A stretch of 64,000 nt of DNA, taken from contig NZ_JACRTE010000002.1 in the NCBI RefSeq assembly GCF_014385105.1, positions 62,001 to 126,000 on the forward strand. Direction: 5' to 3'. Both the position numbers and the translations under genes were made by a program. Of this stretch, positions 9,015-17,503 are shown piece by piece. The notes under the pieces were generated by a model. The model had not been told where the DNA came from, did no database searches, and was given only the letters and a program-made list of their open reading frames with translations. This DNA is from Qingrenia yutianensis. GTDB lineage: Bacteria; Bacillota; Clostridia; UMGS1810. How positions within the stretch are numbered: the first letter of the stretch is position 1; every line of letters starts with the position of its first letter.

Positions 9015-9257
9015 ATGAGAAAAATACTTGTGGTTTTTGCGTCCGAAACAAGCGCGGCGCAAATAAAAAAATATCTTTTCGAAGAGCATAAAATCATTTC
9101 AAAAATTCTTCCGACACCCGAGAATATTGCCGTTTCGGGGTGCGGTTTCAGTCTTTCGGCAGATTTTGCGGACATTGACGTCATACGCGAAACGGTAAAA
9201 CTTGCGCGCGTAAGCTCAAAGGGAATTTTTGATGCGGAAACATTTGAAAAAATTTAA
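9015..9257 (+). CDS. DUF3343 family protein (putative Se/S carrier-like)
   Basis: An 80-residue protein starting MRKILVVFASETSAAQIKKYL, with LPTPENIAVSGCGFSL in the middle, the pattern of the DUF3343 family whose central cysteine is proposed to carry sulfur or selenium. The frame is open from 8949, but ATG 9015 follows GGAGGAAA and starts at the conserved strand. It lies 18 bases before a cysteine desulfurase, its frequent neighbour in Firmicutes, which supports a role in persulfide or selenide transfer. The biochemical role of the family is not established. Confidence 0.85.
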   Translation: MRKILVVFASETSAAQIKKYLFEEHKIISKILPTPENIAVSGCGFSLSADFADIDVIRETVKLARVSSKGIFDAETFEKI

Positions 9258-9275
9258 AAACGGGGGGTGAAAATT

Positions 9276-10409
9276 TTGATATATCTTGACAACAGCGCAA
9301 CAAGCCTGATAAAACCGAAAGAAGTATATTCGGCAATGCTTGACTGTATGAAAAACTATGCCGCAAATCCCGGACGTTCGGGGCACCGTCTTTCGGCAAA
9401 AGCCGCCGAAAAAATTTTTGAATGCCGTGAAAATTTGTGCGGTATGTTCGGTGCGGACGACCCGAACCGATTTATTTTTACGCAAAACGCAACCGAAAGC
9501 TTAAACCTTGCAATAAGGGGATTTTTAAAAAACGGCGGTCACGTTGTTTTGACGCAGATGGAACATAATTCGGTTATACGTCCTGTTTTCACGCTCGAAA
9601 AAGACGGAATTACGCACACGGTTGCGGAGGCGGACGTGTTCGGGAGGGTATCGCCCGAGAGCATAAAAAATGCGATAAAACCCGACACGAAAATGATTGC
9701 CGCAACGCACGTTTCAAACGTATGCGGAACGGTTAACGACATTGAGGAAATCGGAAAAATCGCAAAGGAGCATAACATTGCCTTTTTGGTTGACGCTGCG
9801 CAGAGCGCAGGAGTTTTGCCGATTGATATAAAAAAACAAAACATCACGTTTTTGTCACTCACGGGACACAAGGCGCTTTTGGGACCGCAGGGCACCGGCG
9901 CGCTGTACGTCGGCGACGACAGCCTTGTTCCGCTTAAAACGGGCGGAACGGGAAGTTACTCAAAGCTTCCGTATCAGCCGGACGATTTGCCCGACAAATA
10001 CGAGAGCGGAACGCTTAACACCGTGGGAATTTGCGGTCTTAACGAGGGGCTTAAATTTATTAAAAAAGTCGGAACGGAAAACATTTTCGAGCACGAAATG
10101 CACCTTACGTCGCACCTTTTGGAAAATTTGTCGGTTATGCGCGGAATAAGCGTTCAGGGATATATGTCAGCCGCGCACCGGAGCGGAGTTGTGAGCATAA
10201 CGTCGGACAAAAAAACGCCGTCCGAAATATCGCATATTTTAAACACCGAATACGACATTGCGGTGCGTTCGGGATACCACTGCGCGCCGTTCGCACATAA
10301 GGCGCTCGGCACGTTCGATACCGGCAGTGTGCGCATAAGCCTCGGCGCTTTTAATACAAAAAATGATATTGACGCCTTTTGTTCGGCATTATACAACATC
10401 ACAAGGTGA
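9276..10409 (+). CDS. Cysteine desulfurase family protein (class V aminotransferase fold)
   Basis: A PLP enzyme of about 377 residues that mobilises sulfur (or selenium) from cysteine. Visible are IYLDNSATS at the N-terminus, TQNATESLNLAIRG, MEHNSVIRP, FLVDAAQSAGVLPID with the PLP aspartate, and the lysine-bearing SLTGHKALLGPQGTGAL. The C-terminal catalytic loop is VRSGYHCAPFAHKALG, with the cysteine present. GTG 9267 is possible, but TTG 9276 has GGGGTGA upstream and gives the usual MIYLDN start. It is paired with DUF3343 rather than with SufU, IscU or ThiI. Confidence 0.9.
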   Translation: MIYLDNSATSLIKPKEVYSAMLDCMKNYAANPGRSGHRLSAKAAEKIFECRENLCGMFGADDPNRFIFTQNATESLNLAIRGFLKNGGHVVLTQMEHNSVIRPVFTLEKDGITHTVAEADVFGRVSPESIKNAIKPDTKMIAATHVSNVCGTVNDIEEIGKIAKEHNIAFLVDAAQSAGVLPIDIKKQNITFLSLTGHKALLGPQGTGALYVGDDSLVPLKTGGTGSYSKLPYQPDDLPDKYESGTLNTVGICGLNEGLKFIKKVGTENIFEHEMHLTSHLLENLSVMRGISVQGYMSAAHRSGVVSITSDKKTPSEISHILNTEYDIAVRSGYHCAPFAHKALGTFDTGSVRISLGAFNTKNDIDAFCSALYNITR

Positions 10410-10436
10410 AAATTTAACGAAAATTTCAAAAAATCA

Positions 10437-10465
10437 TTTACAAAGACGAAAATAACTTGTATAAT
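10437..10465 (+). promoter_or_regulatory. Predicted promoter of cdaA-cdaR-glmM
   Basis: TTTACA (10437-10442), a 17-base spacer and TATAAT (10460-10465), followed by AAGGAG and the cdaA ATG about 35 bases later. Confidence 0.75.
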
Positions 10466-10500
10466 AAAAAGAAGATATTTATATAAGGAGAATTTTCGTT

Positions 10501-11340
10501 ATGAATTCCGCTTTAACGTTTTTGCTTGAAAATTTAAAGCTTATAAGAATACGCGATATTTTGGACGTTGCGATAGTGGCGTTTGTCATATACAAGGGCA
10601 CGAAACTTGTGCGTGAAACACGTGCGGTTCAGCTTATAAAGGGCATTATCATACTTCTTCTTGCAATGCAGGTGTCGGGCTGGCTGTCGCTCAACGCGAT
10701 TAACTTTCTGCTTGTAAACACGGTTCAGGTCGGTATGGTTGCACTGCTCGTTGTGTTTCAGCCCGAGCTTCGCCGTGCGCTCGAAAAAGTGGGCAGAAGC
10801 AGTATCGGCAAAATTTTAAATTCGTCCGGTTCGGAAAACGGCACCACCATTGCAAACGTTGTCACTGCGGCGTGCGCAATGCAGTCCACAAAAACGGGTG
10901 CTCTTATTGTTTTTGAACGCGAAATCAAGCTTGCGGACGTTGCAAAAACCGGTATTGCCATAAATTCGGACGTATCGCCCGAGCTTATCATAAACATTTT
11001 TGTGCCGAACACGCCTCTCCACGACGGTGCGGTTATAATCGGCGGCAACAAAATAAAGGCGGCGGCGTGCTTTTTGCCTTTGACGCAGGACAACACTTTG
11101 AATCAGGAACTCGGCACAAGGCACAGAGCCGCCATCGGCATAACCGAGGTTGCAGACTGCGTTGTTGTGGTTGTTTCGGAGGAAACGGGCAGAATTTCGC
11201 TTGCGGTAAACGGACAGATTAACAGAAACATCACCGCGGACAACCTTGAAAAAACGCTGAAAAGCTATCTTGTTGAAGAAACAAACGACCTTAAAGCAAG
11301 CAAGGACAAGCTCATTGATATGGTGGTGAAAAGAAAATGA
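10501..11340 (+). CDS. cdaA: CdaA diadenylate cyclase
   Basis: A membrane-bound enzyme that condenses two ATP to c-di-AMP. The 279-residue protein has N-terminal hydrophobic segments over about residues 20-90, then the DAC domain with its two catalytic motifs, HDGAVII (DGA at 175-177) and GTRHRAAIG (RHR at 207-209). An AAGGAG site precedes the ATG. It overlaps the CdaR-like gene by ATGA and is followed by glmM, the conserved Firmicutes order in which CdaR and GlmM modulate the cyclase. Confidence 0.97.
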   Translation: MNSALTFLLENLKLIRIRDILDVAIVAFVIYKGTKLVRETRAVQLIKGIIILLLAMQVSGWLSLNAINFLLVNTVQVGMVALLVVFQPELRRALEKVGRSSIGKILNSSGSENGTTIANVVTAACAMQSTKTGALIVFEREIKLADVAKTGIAINSDVSPELIINIFVPNTPLHDGAVIIGGNKIKAAACFLPLTQDNTLNQELGTRHRAAIGITEVADCVVVVVSEETGRISLAVNGQINRNITADNLEKTLKSYLVEETNDLKASKDKLIDMVVKRK

Positions 11341-12284
11341 GAGATTTTTTCAAAAAAGACTGGGTTATAAAAGTAATATCGGTGCTGGTTTCGATAATAA
11401 TATGGATATATGTCGTGTATTTTCAAAATCCGCAGTATGAAACGTGGATTAAGGGCGTGCCCGTTACGCGCTCGAATATGTCTACCGACTTTTCAAGCGG
11501 AAAGCTTAAAATTCTCGACTCAAACAGCGACACGGTTAACATAAAGGTAAAAGGCACACGCCGTACCGTTGCAAAGCTTAACAATGCAAACATAAAGGTT
11601 ACAGCCGATATGATAAGCGTTACAAAAGACGGCAACTACACGCTCGGAACAAACGTAGTTTTCCCCGTTTCCGGCATAACCATTGTGCAGAAAGAGCCGT
11701 ACAACTACGAAATCGCGGTTGACAAGGTTGCAACGTCAAAGCTTAAAATCGAGGTCAAAAAGACGGGAACTTTAAAGAGCGGATATGAAATCGACACCGA
11801 GTCGATAATTCCCGAAACGGTTTCAATCACCGCACCGCAAAGCATTTTAAACACCGTTTCAAAAGCGGCGGTCACGGTGGATATATCGGGAAAATCAAGT
11901 GATATTAGAGGAAATTATCTCATAGAATTTTACAACGCGTCGGGCGAAAAAATCGTAAATCCGAACATTTCAAAAAGCGTTGAATTTGCTGAAGGATATT
12001 TCACGCTTACCATGACGAAAGAAGTTGAAATCGTCCCCCAGCCGACCAACGCGGAGGCGATTGAGGACGCAGGTCTTTCGGTGAATATAAACGGCGCAAA
12101 AACCGTTAAGATAAAAGGAAAGAGCAATATCATTTCACAAATTGACAAAATATACACAAAACCGTTTTCATTTGCGAGCATTTCTGACGGTGCGCCGCGC
12201 ACTGCAGAGCTTGACATTCCCGAAAACGTGAGCCTTGCGGACGGCGCGAAGAAAACCGCGGAATTTACGCTCGGCGCAAAGTAA
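11337..12284 (+). CDS. cdaR: CdaR-like YbbR-domain regulator of CdaA
   Basis: A 315-residue membrane-anchored protein with one N-terminal hydrophobic helix (about residues 9-30, VIKVISVLVSIIIWIYVVYF) and an extracytoplasmic region of repeated YbbR-like beta domains, for example IKVKGTRRTVAKL and KIEVKKTGTLKSGYEID. In characterised Firmicutes it contacts CdaA and alters c-di-AMP synthesis. Its start overlaps the cdaA stop by four bases, so translation is coupled. Repeat number is about three, fewer than the four of Bacillus CdaR. Confidence 0.92.
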   Translation: MRDFFKKDWVIKVISVLVSIIIWIYVVYFQNPQYETWIKGVPVTRSNMSTDFSSGKLKILDSNSDTVNIKVKGTRRTVAKLNNANIKVTADMISVTKDGNYTLGTNVVFPVSGITIVQKEPYNYEIAVDKVATSKLKIEVKKTGTLKSGYEIDTESIIPETVSITAPQSILNTVSKAAVTVDISGKSSDIRGNYLIEFYNASGEKIVNPNISKSVEFAEGYFTLTMTKEVEIVPQPTNAEAIEDAGLSVNINGAKTVKIKGKSNIISQIDKIYTKPFSFASISDGAPRTAELDIPENVSLADGAKKTAEFTLGAK

Positions 12285-12321
12285 ACTTGATATAACGACT
12301 ATCATTATAAGGAGAAGAATT

Positions 12322-13674
12322 ATGGGCAGATTATTCGGTACAGACGGAGTGAGAGGTATAGCAAACAAGGAGCTTACCTGCGAACTTGCGTTTAAACTCG
12401 GTCAGGCAGGTGCAAAGGTGCTTACAAAACACACAAATAATGCGCACCCTAAAATTTTGGTTGGAAAGGACACAAGAATTTCGGGAGATATGCTTGAGGC
12501 AAGCCTCGTTGCGGGATTTTGCTCGGTCGGCGCGGTGTCGGTATGCGTAGGACAAATCCCCACCCCGGCGGTTGCATATCTTGTGCGAAAATACAAAGCG
12601 GACGCAGGTGTTGTGATTTCCGCATCGCACAATTCGGTTGAATACAACGGAATTAAATTTTTCAGCAATGAGGGCTACAAATTAAGCGACGATTTGGAAA
12701 ACGAAATTGAAGAATATATTCTCGGCGGAAAAGACCTAGGCGAACTTCCCGACGGCTGCGATATAGGCAGAAAACGCGTTCACGAAACAGGTATGCGCGA
12801 TTACACCGACTTTGCGAAAAGCTGTATAGACGTGCGCCTTGACGGACTTAAAATTGCGCTCGACTGCGCAAACGGCGCGGCTTTTGAGTGTGCAAAGCTT
12901 GCGTTTAAAGAACTCGGCGCGGAAACGCTCCTTATCAACAATGTTCCCGACGGCACAAACATCAACAAAAACTGCGGTTCTACCCACATTGAGGGATTGC
13001 AGAAATTTGTCGCGGACAACAAATGCGATATGGGTTTTGCATTTGACGGCGACGCGGACAGATGCCTTGCGGTTGACGAAAACGGAAATCTTGTTGACGG
13101 CGACAAAATTATGGTTATCTGCGCAAAAGGCTTGAAAGACGAAGGAAAACTCAAAAACAACACGGTTGTTGCAACCGTTATGAGCAATCTCGGCTTTTTC
13201 AAGGCGCTCGACAAAATCGGCATAAACTACGAGCAGACAACCGTCGGCGACCGATACGTTTTGCAGAATATGCTTGAAAACGGTCATATCATCGGCGGAG
13301 AACAGTCGGGACACGTTATTTTGCTTGAAAACAACACAACCGGCGACGGACTTGTAACCGCGCTTACCGTTGCGTCGACAGCGGCAAAATCGAAAAAGAA
13401 ACTTTCCGAGCTTGCAGGCGTTGTAACGGTTCTTCCGCAGGTGCTTGTAAACGTTACGGTTAAAAACGAGCACAAAAATACATATTCGTCCGACAGCGTG
13501 ATAAAAAGCGAAATTGAAAAACTTGAGAAAAAATTTGACGGAAACGGCAGAGTGCTTATCCGTCCTTCCGGCACCGAACCGCTCATAAGGGTTATGCTCG
13601 AGGGCGAAAACTACGACGAAATCAAAAAAGAAGCGGAGGCGCTTGCGGACGTTATCCGCGAAAGACTTTCATAA
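12322..13674 (+). CDS. glmM: GlmM phosphoglucosamine mutase
   Basis: This enzyme interconverts glucosamine 6-phosphate and 1-phosphate for UDP-GlcNAc and peptidoglycan synthesis. The 450-residue protein begins MGRLFGTDGVRGIAN and has the phosphoserine loop VISASHNSVEYNG (Ser102), the metal loop FDGDADRCL and the phosphate-binding RPSGTEPLIRVM near the C-terminus. The frame is open from 12235, overlapping cdaR, but ATG 12322 with AAGGAG matches the family start. It follows cdaA-cdaR, and GlmU, the next enzyme, is encoded at 54562. Confidence 0.97.
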   Translation: MGRLFGTDGVRGIANKELTCELAFKLGQAGAKVLTKHTNNAHPKILVGKDTRISGDMLEASLVAGFCSVGAVSVCVGQIPTPAVAYLVRKYKADAGVVISASHNSVEYNGIKFFSNEGYKLSDDLENEIEEYILGGKDLGELPDGCDIGRKRVHETGMRDYTDFAKSCIDVRLDGLKIALDCANGAAFECAKLAFKELGAETLLINNVPDGTNINKNCGSTHIEGLQKFVADNKCDMGFAFDGDADRCLAVDENGNLVDGDKIMVICAKGLKDEGKLKNNTVVATVMSNLGFFKALDKIGINYEQTTVGDRYVLQNMLENGHIIGGEQSGHVILLENNTTGDGLVTALTVASTAAKSKKKLSELAGVVTVLPQVLVNVTVKNEHKNTYSSDSVIKSEIEKLEKKFDGNGRVLIRPSGTEPLIRVMLEGENYDEIKKEAEALADVIRERLS

Positions 13675-13683
13675 AATTGGGTA

Positions 13684-13711
13684 TTGAAATTTTTTAAAAT
13701 TGTGATACAAT
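13684..13711 (+). promoter_or_regulatory. Predicted promoter of the ClpE-like gene
   Basis: TTGAAA (13684-13689) and TACAAT (13706-13711) are separated by 16 bases. No CtsR-type tandem heptamer was seen around it. Confidence 0.55.
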
Positions 13712-13771
13712 AAACTTTGATTGCAATTTACCTGACATATTTATATTTTTGCAGGGGAAGGAAGTGGTCTT

Positions 13772-16036
13772 ATGAAAATGTGTTCAATTTGCAAAAAGAA
13801 CCCTGCCGTTGTTTTTGTATCAAAGATTGAAGGCGCAAACAGAGTTAACGAGGGCTATTGCCTGTCGTGTGCTTTAAAACTCGGAGTTATGACAAAAGAA
13901 CAGCTCGCCGAGCAGGTGGATCTTCCGCCCGAGATGTTTGAAAATATGCTCGAAGGCTTGGAAAACGGCGACAGCGAAGGCGTTATGAATTCCATTCAGG
14001 ATTTTCTCGCAGGCTCAAATCTTATGGAGATGATGCCCGACGATTTTAACGGCTCAAAGGATTATTCAAACGAGAAAATTCCGATTAACGATAAAAAGAC
14101 AAAACAGAACATCAAAAACGAAAGACGCAAGAAAAAATGTCTTAACAATTTCGGTGTGAATTTGACCGAAAAGGCGCGTCAGTCGCTTTTGGATAAGGTT
14201 ATAGGCAGAGAAAACGAAATCGAAAGAGTTATACAGATTTTAAACCGCCGCACGAAAAACAACCCCGTTCTCCTCGGCGAACCGGGTGTCGGCAAAACAG
14301 CTATTGCGGAGGGAATTGCGCAGAAAATTGCTGAGGGAAGCGTTCCCGAAAGGCTGGTTGGCGCACAGGTTTATCTTCTTGAAATGTCATCAATCGTTGC
14401 CGGCACGCAGTACCGCGGACAGTTTGAAAGCCGTATAAAAAGCATTATCGAGGAGGCAAAGAGCGACAACGTTATTCTCGTTATCGACGAAATTCACTCC
14501 ATCGTAAGTGCAGGCGACGCGGACGGCGCTATGAATGCCGGAAACATTTTAAAACCGGCGCTCGCAAAGGGCGATATTCAGATTATCGGCGCAACAACGC
14601 CGACCGAATACCGAAAATATATTGAAAAAGACGCGGCGCTTGAGCGAAGATTTCAGACTGTTATGATCGAGGAACCGTCCAAAGAAGATACCTATAAAAT
14701 TTTAACGGGTATCAAATCGTATTACGAAAATTATCATAACATCACCATCGAAGATTATATCTTACATGAAGTGATTGATTTGTCGTGCAAATATATTTCA
14801 AACAGATTTTTGCCCGACAAGGCTATTGACATTATCGACGAGGCGGCGTCAAAGCTTAATATAGACAACCCGTACACGCAGAAAATCGTCGATTTGGGCG
14901 TTAAAATAAAGGAAACCGACGCGGAACTTGAAGAACTCGAAACAAACGAGAGCGAGGAATACGAGCGCATTGCAATGCTCAAAAGCGAAAAATGCCGTCT
15001 TGAGGGCGAATTGAGCGGTACAAAATCGCTTATGCGTCAGACAAAAATCACGCTTGCGGACGTTGGCAGAGTAATCGAAATGTGGACGGGTATTCCCGTT
15101 AAAAACATCACCGAAACCGACCGCGATAAGCTTTTGCACCTTGAAGAAAGGCTTCACAAACGCGTTGTCGGTCAGGACAATGCGGTTACGAGCGTTGCCA
15201 AGGCGGTAAGACGCAACCGCGCGCTTAAATTAAGCAAAAAACGACCCGTGTCGTTTATATTCATAGGGCCCACAGGAACGGGCAAAACCGAACTTGTAAA
15301 ATCGCTCGCCGAGGCGCTTTTTAACGACGAAAACGCACTTATAAGGCTTGATATGAGCGAATATATGGAAAAACATTCGGTTGCAAAAATCATAGGCGCG
15401 CCTCCGGGATACGTCGGCTACGACGAGGCAGGTCAGCTTACCGAGAAGGTACGCAGAAAGCCGTATTCGGTAATTCTTCTCGACGAAATCGAAAAGGCAC
15501 ATCAGGACGTTTTCAACATTCTTCTGCAAATTCTCGACGACGGCAGAATTACCGACAGCCAGGGACGTTATGTGAATTTTGAAAACACCATAATTATTAT
15601 GACATCCAACGCTGGAACATCAATAGGCTCGAATAATATGGGCTTTTCAACGGCTGAAAATCCGAAAATCGACGGCAAAATCGAAAAGGCTTTGAAAGAG
15701 ATTTTCCGTCCCGAATTTTTAAACCGTATCGACGCGATTATTGAGTTTAAAGAACTTACAAAAGACGAACTCAAACAAATTATTTCGCTTATGTTAAAAG
15801 ACCTTGTGTCCGAGCTTGAGCATATGGGTATCGCTTTTGAAATCACCGACAGCGCAAAAGATTTGATACTGAAAAACAGCTACAATCCCAAATTCGGCGC
15901 ACGTCCGATAAGGCGCGAAATTCAAAATTCGATTGAGGACAAAATTGCAGAATTTATCCTCACCGAAACCGATTATCAATCGAAAAAAATCACGGTTGAC
16001 GCAAAAGATGGAAAATACGATATTAAAATGAATTAA
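13772..16036 (+). CDS. clpE: ClpE-like AAA+ unfoldase with N-terminal zinc finger
   Basis: A 754-residue Hsp100 ATPase. The N-terminus is a four-cysteine zinc motif (Cys4, Cys7, Cys30, Cys33), as in ClpE and the McsA family, followed by a UVR/McsA-like linker instead of the double Clp N repeat of ClpC. Two AAA+ modules follow, with Walker A at about 169-176 (GEPGVGKT) and 499-506 (GPTGTGKT). A short coiled coil lies near 380-420. A ClpP-docking-like MGF tripeptide sits at 623-625. No ctsR, mcsA or mcsB is adjacent. The role is unfolding substrates, probably for ClpP. Confidence 0.9.
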   Translation: MKMCSICKKNPAVVFVSKIEGANRVNEGYCLSCALKLGVMTKEQLAEQVDLPPEMFENMLEGLENGDSEGVMNSIQDFLAGSNLMEMMPDDFNGSKDYSNEKIPINDKKTKQNIKNERRKKKCLNNFGVNLTEKARQSLLDKVIGRENEIERVIQILNRRTKNNPVLLGEPGVGKTAIAEGIAQKIAEGSVPERLVGAQVYLLEMSSIVAGTQYRGQFESRIKSIIEEAKSDNVILVIDEIHSIVSAGDADGAMNAGNILKPALAKGDIQIIGATTPTEYRKYIEKDAALERRFQTVMIEEPSKEDTYKILTGIKSYYENYHNITIEDYILHEVIDLSCKYISNRFLPDKAIDIIDEAASKLNIDNPYTQKIVDLGVKIKETDAELEELETNESEEYERIAMLKSEKCRLEGELSGTKSLMRQTKITLADVGRVIEMWTGIPVKNITETDRDKLLHLEERLHKRVVGQDNAVTSVAKAVRRNRALKLSKKRPVSFIFIGPTGTGKTELVKSLAEALFNDENALIRLDMSEYMEKHSVAKIIGAPPGYVGYDEAGQLTEKVRRKPYSVILLDEIEKAHQDVFNILLQILDDGRITDSQGRYVNFENTIIIMTSNAGTSIGSNNMGFSTAENPKIDGKIEKALKEIFRPEFLNRIDAIIEFKELTKDELKQIISLMLKDLVSELEHMGIAFEITDSAKDLILKNSYNPKFGARPIRREIQNSIEDKIAEFILTETDYQSKKITVDAKDGKYDIKMN

Positions 16037-16040
16037 ACAA

Positions 16041-16075
16041 AAATCCGAACGCGTAAAGTGTGTTCGGATTTTTTA
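16041..16075 (+). terminator. Intrinsic terminator after clpE-like gene
   Basis: The inverted arms AAATCCGAAC and GTTCGGATTT, with an 11-base loop, are followed by a T run, starting five bases after the stop codon. Confidence 0.88.
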
Positions 16076-16093
16076 TATAAAAACACCTTAGAA

Positions 16094-16155
16094 AGTCACT
16101 CCTTGATAAGACAACATTGCCTTAAAAACCAATGCTTTCTTATTGAGGAGTGGCT
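16094..16155 (+). repeat. Long imperfect inverted repeat (26-base arms)
   Basis: Arms at 16094-16119 and 16130-16155 flank a 10-base A-rich loop. As RNA, 24 of 26 positions can pair (three as G-U), with mismatches only near the loop. It has no U tract after it, and it lies between the clpE terminator and the MFS promoter. It could be a small palindromic repeat element, an RNA processing site or a protein-binding hairpin. Confidence 0.7.
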
Positions 16156-16187
16156 AACTGCACTGATTTTTGTGTAAATTTCTGATA

Positions 16188-16215
16188 TTGACATATTTTT
16201 TCATTGTGTTAAAAT
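16188..16215 (+). promoter_or_regulatory. Predicted promoter of the MFS transporter gene
   Basis: TTGACA (16188-16193) and TAAAAT (16210-16215) with a 16-base spacer, about 30 bases upstream of the ATG. Confidence 0.65.
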
Positions 16216-16244
16216 AGGCGTAATGATAAATTGGAGTTGATTTT

Positions 16245-17432
16245 ATGGTAAGCCTTTTACTCGCAATAATATACCTTTCGTTTATAAGCCTCGGTCTGCC
16301 AGACTCACTTCTCGGCGCAGGCTGGCCCGCTATGCGTCCCAAGCTTAACGTTCCCGTATCGTATGCCGGAATTATCTCAATGCTTATAGCGCTCTGCACG
16401 ATAATATCAAGCTTAAACAGCGACCGTTTGACAAAAAAATTCGGTGCGGGACTTGTAACCGCAGTCAGCGTCGGAATGACCGCTCTTGCGATGCTCGGAT
16501 TTTCATTCAGCCGTTCGTTTTGGATTTTGTGCGTTCTCGCACTCCCCTACGGTCTGGGCGCAGGCAGTGTGGACGCGGCGCTCAACAACTATGTTGCACT
16601 TCATTTTTCAAGCAAGCATATGAGCTGGCTCCACTGTATGTGGGGCGTCGGCACAATTATAAGCCCGTACATAATGGGTTATGCGTTAAACGGCGGACTC
16701 GGATGGCAGTCGGGCTACCGCATTGTTTCGGTTATGCAGATTGTGCTCACCGTGATACTTTTCATAACACTTCCGCTTTGGAAAATCAACAAAACACAAA
16801 ACACCGCCGACGAAATAAGCGAACCGAAAAAAGCGCTCTCGCTTAAAGAAATCTTCGCTATAAAAGGCGCAAAAAGCGTTATGATAACCTTTTTCTGCTA
16901 CTGCGCGGCTGAACAGACAACAATGCTCTGGGCAAGCAGTTATCTTGTAAACAGCGGATTTTCAGCCGATGCGGCGGCAAAATTTGCAAGTATGTTTTTT
17001 ATCGGAATAACTCTCGGACGTGCGGCAAGCGGATTTTTGACCATTAAATTTACCGATACGCAGATGATACGCGCAGGACTTGTGATTATGGCAGCAGGCA
17101 TTGTATCAATGATTTTACCGCTCGGCAACACCGCTTCTTTGGTGTCGCTGGTACTTATCGGACTCGGCTGTGCGCCGATATATCCGTGCATAATCCACTC
17201 CACCCCCACCCATTTCGGTGCGGACAAATCGCAGGCTGTTATCGGCGTGCAAATGGCGAGCGCGTATGCGGGAACGCTTGCAATGCCTCCGATTTTCGGA
17301 ATTATCGCAAATAAAATCAGCGTTTCGCTTTTGCCGTTTTATCTGCTTACAATTCTCATTATAATGGCAGTTATGCACGAGACACTTGTAAAAACGACAT
17401 CATCACATAAAATTGCACCAAATGTTAAATAA
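16245..17432 (+). CDS. Major facilitator superfamily transporter
   Basis: A 395-residue protein made almost wholly of hydrophobic helices, about twelve, with a charged central loop at about residues 180-205 (KINKTQNTADEISEPKK) dividing two six-helix halves. SDRLTKKFGAG after the second helix is the MFS loop 2-3 signature region, and FLTIKFTDTQMIRAG is its counterpart in the second half. GGAG precedes ATG 16245. It lies directly before the intracellular GH30 gene on the same strand, so a sugar or glycoside is a reasonable substrate, but the sequence does not fix it. Confidence 0.85.
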   Translation: MVSLLLAIIYLSFISLGLPDSLLGAGWPAMRPKLNVPVSYAGIISMLIALCTIISSLNSDRLTKKFGAGLVTAVSVGMTALAMLGFSFSRSFWILCVLALPYGLGAGSVDAALNNYVALHFSSKHMSWLHCMWGVGTIISPYIMGYALNGGLGWQSGYRIVSVMQIVLTVILFITLPLWKINKTQNTADEISEPKKALSLKEIFAIKGAKSVMITFFCYCAAEQTTMLWASSYLVNSGFSADAAAKFASMFFIGITLGRAASGFLTIKFTDTQMIRAGLVIMAAGIVSMILPLGNTASLVSLVLIGLGCAPIYPCIIHSTPTHFGADKSQAVIGVQMASAYAGTLAMPPIFGIIANKISVSLLPFYLLTILIIMAVMHETLVKTTSSHKIAPNVK

Positions 17433-17503
17433 GTAGAATATTTTAAATGCCGAAATTGTGGTATAGTGTATTTTGAGAGATAATAAAAAACGGAGGTTTT
17501 AAA

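Noticed and set aside
12736..13473. Long minus-strand frame (245 codons) within glmM
   Set aside because: It is a shadow frame opposite a fully conserved gene, caused by codon bias.
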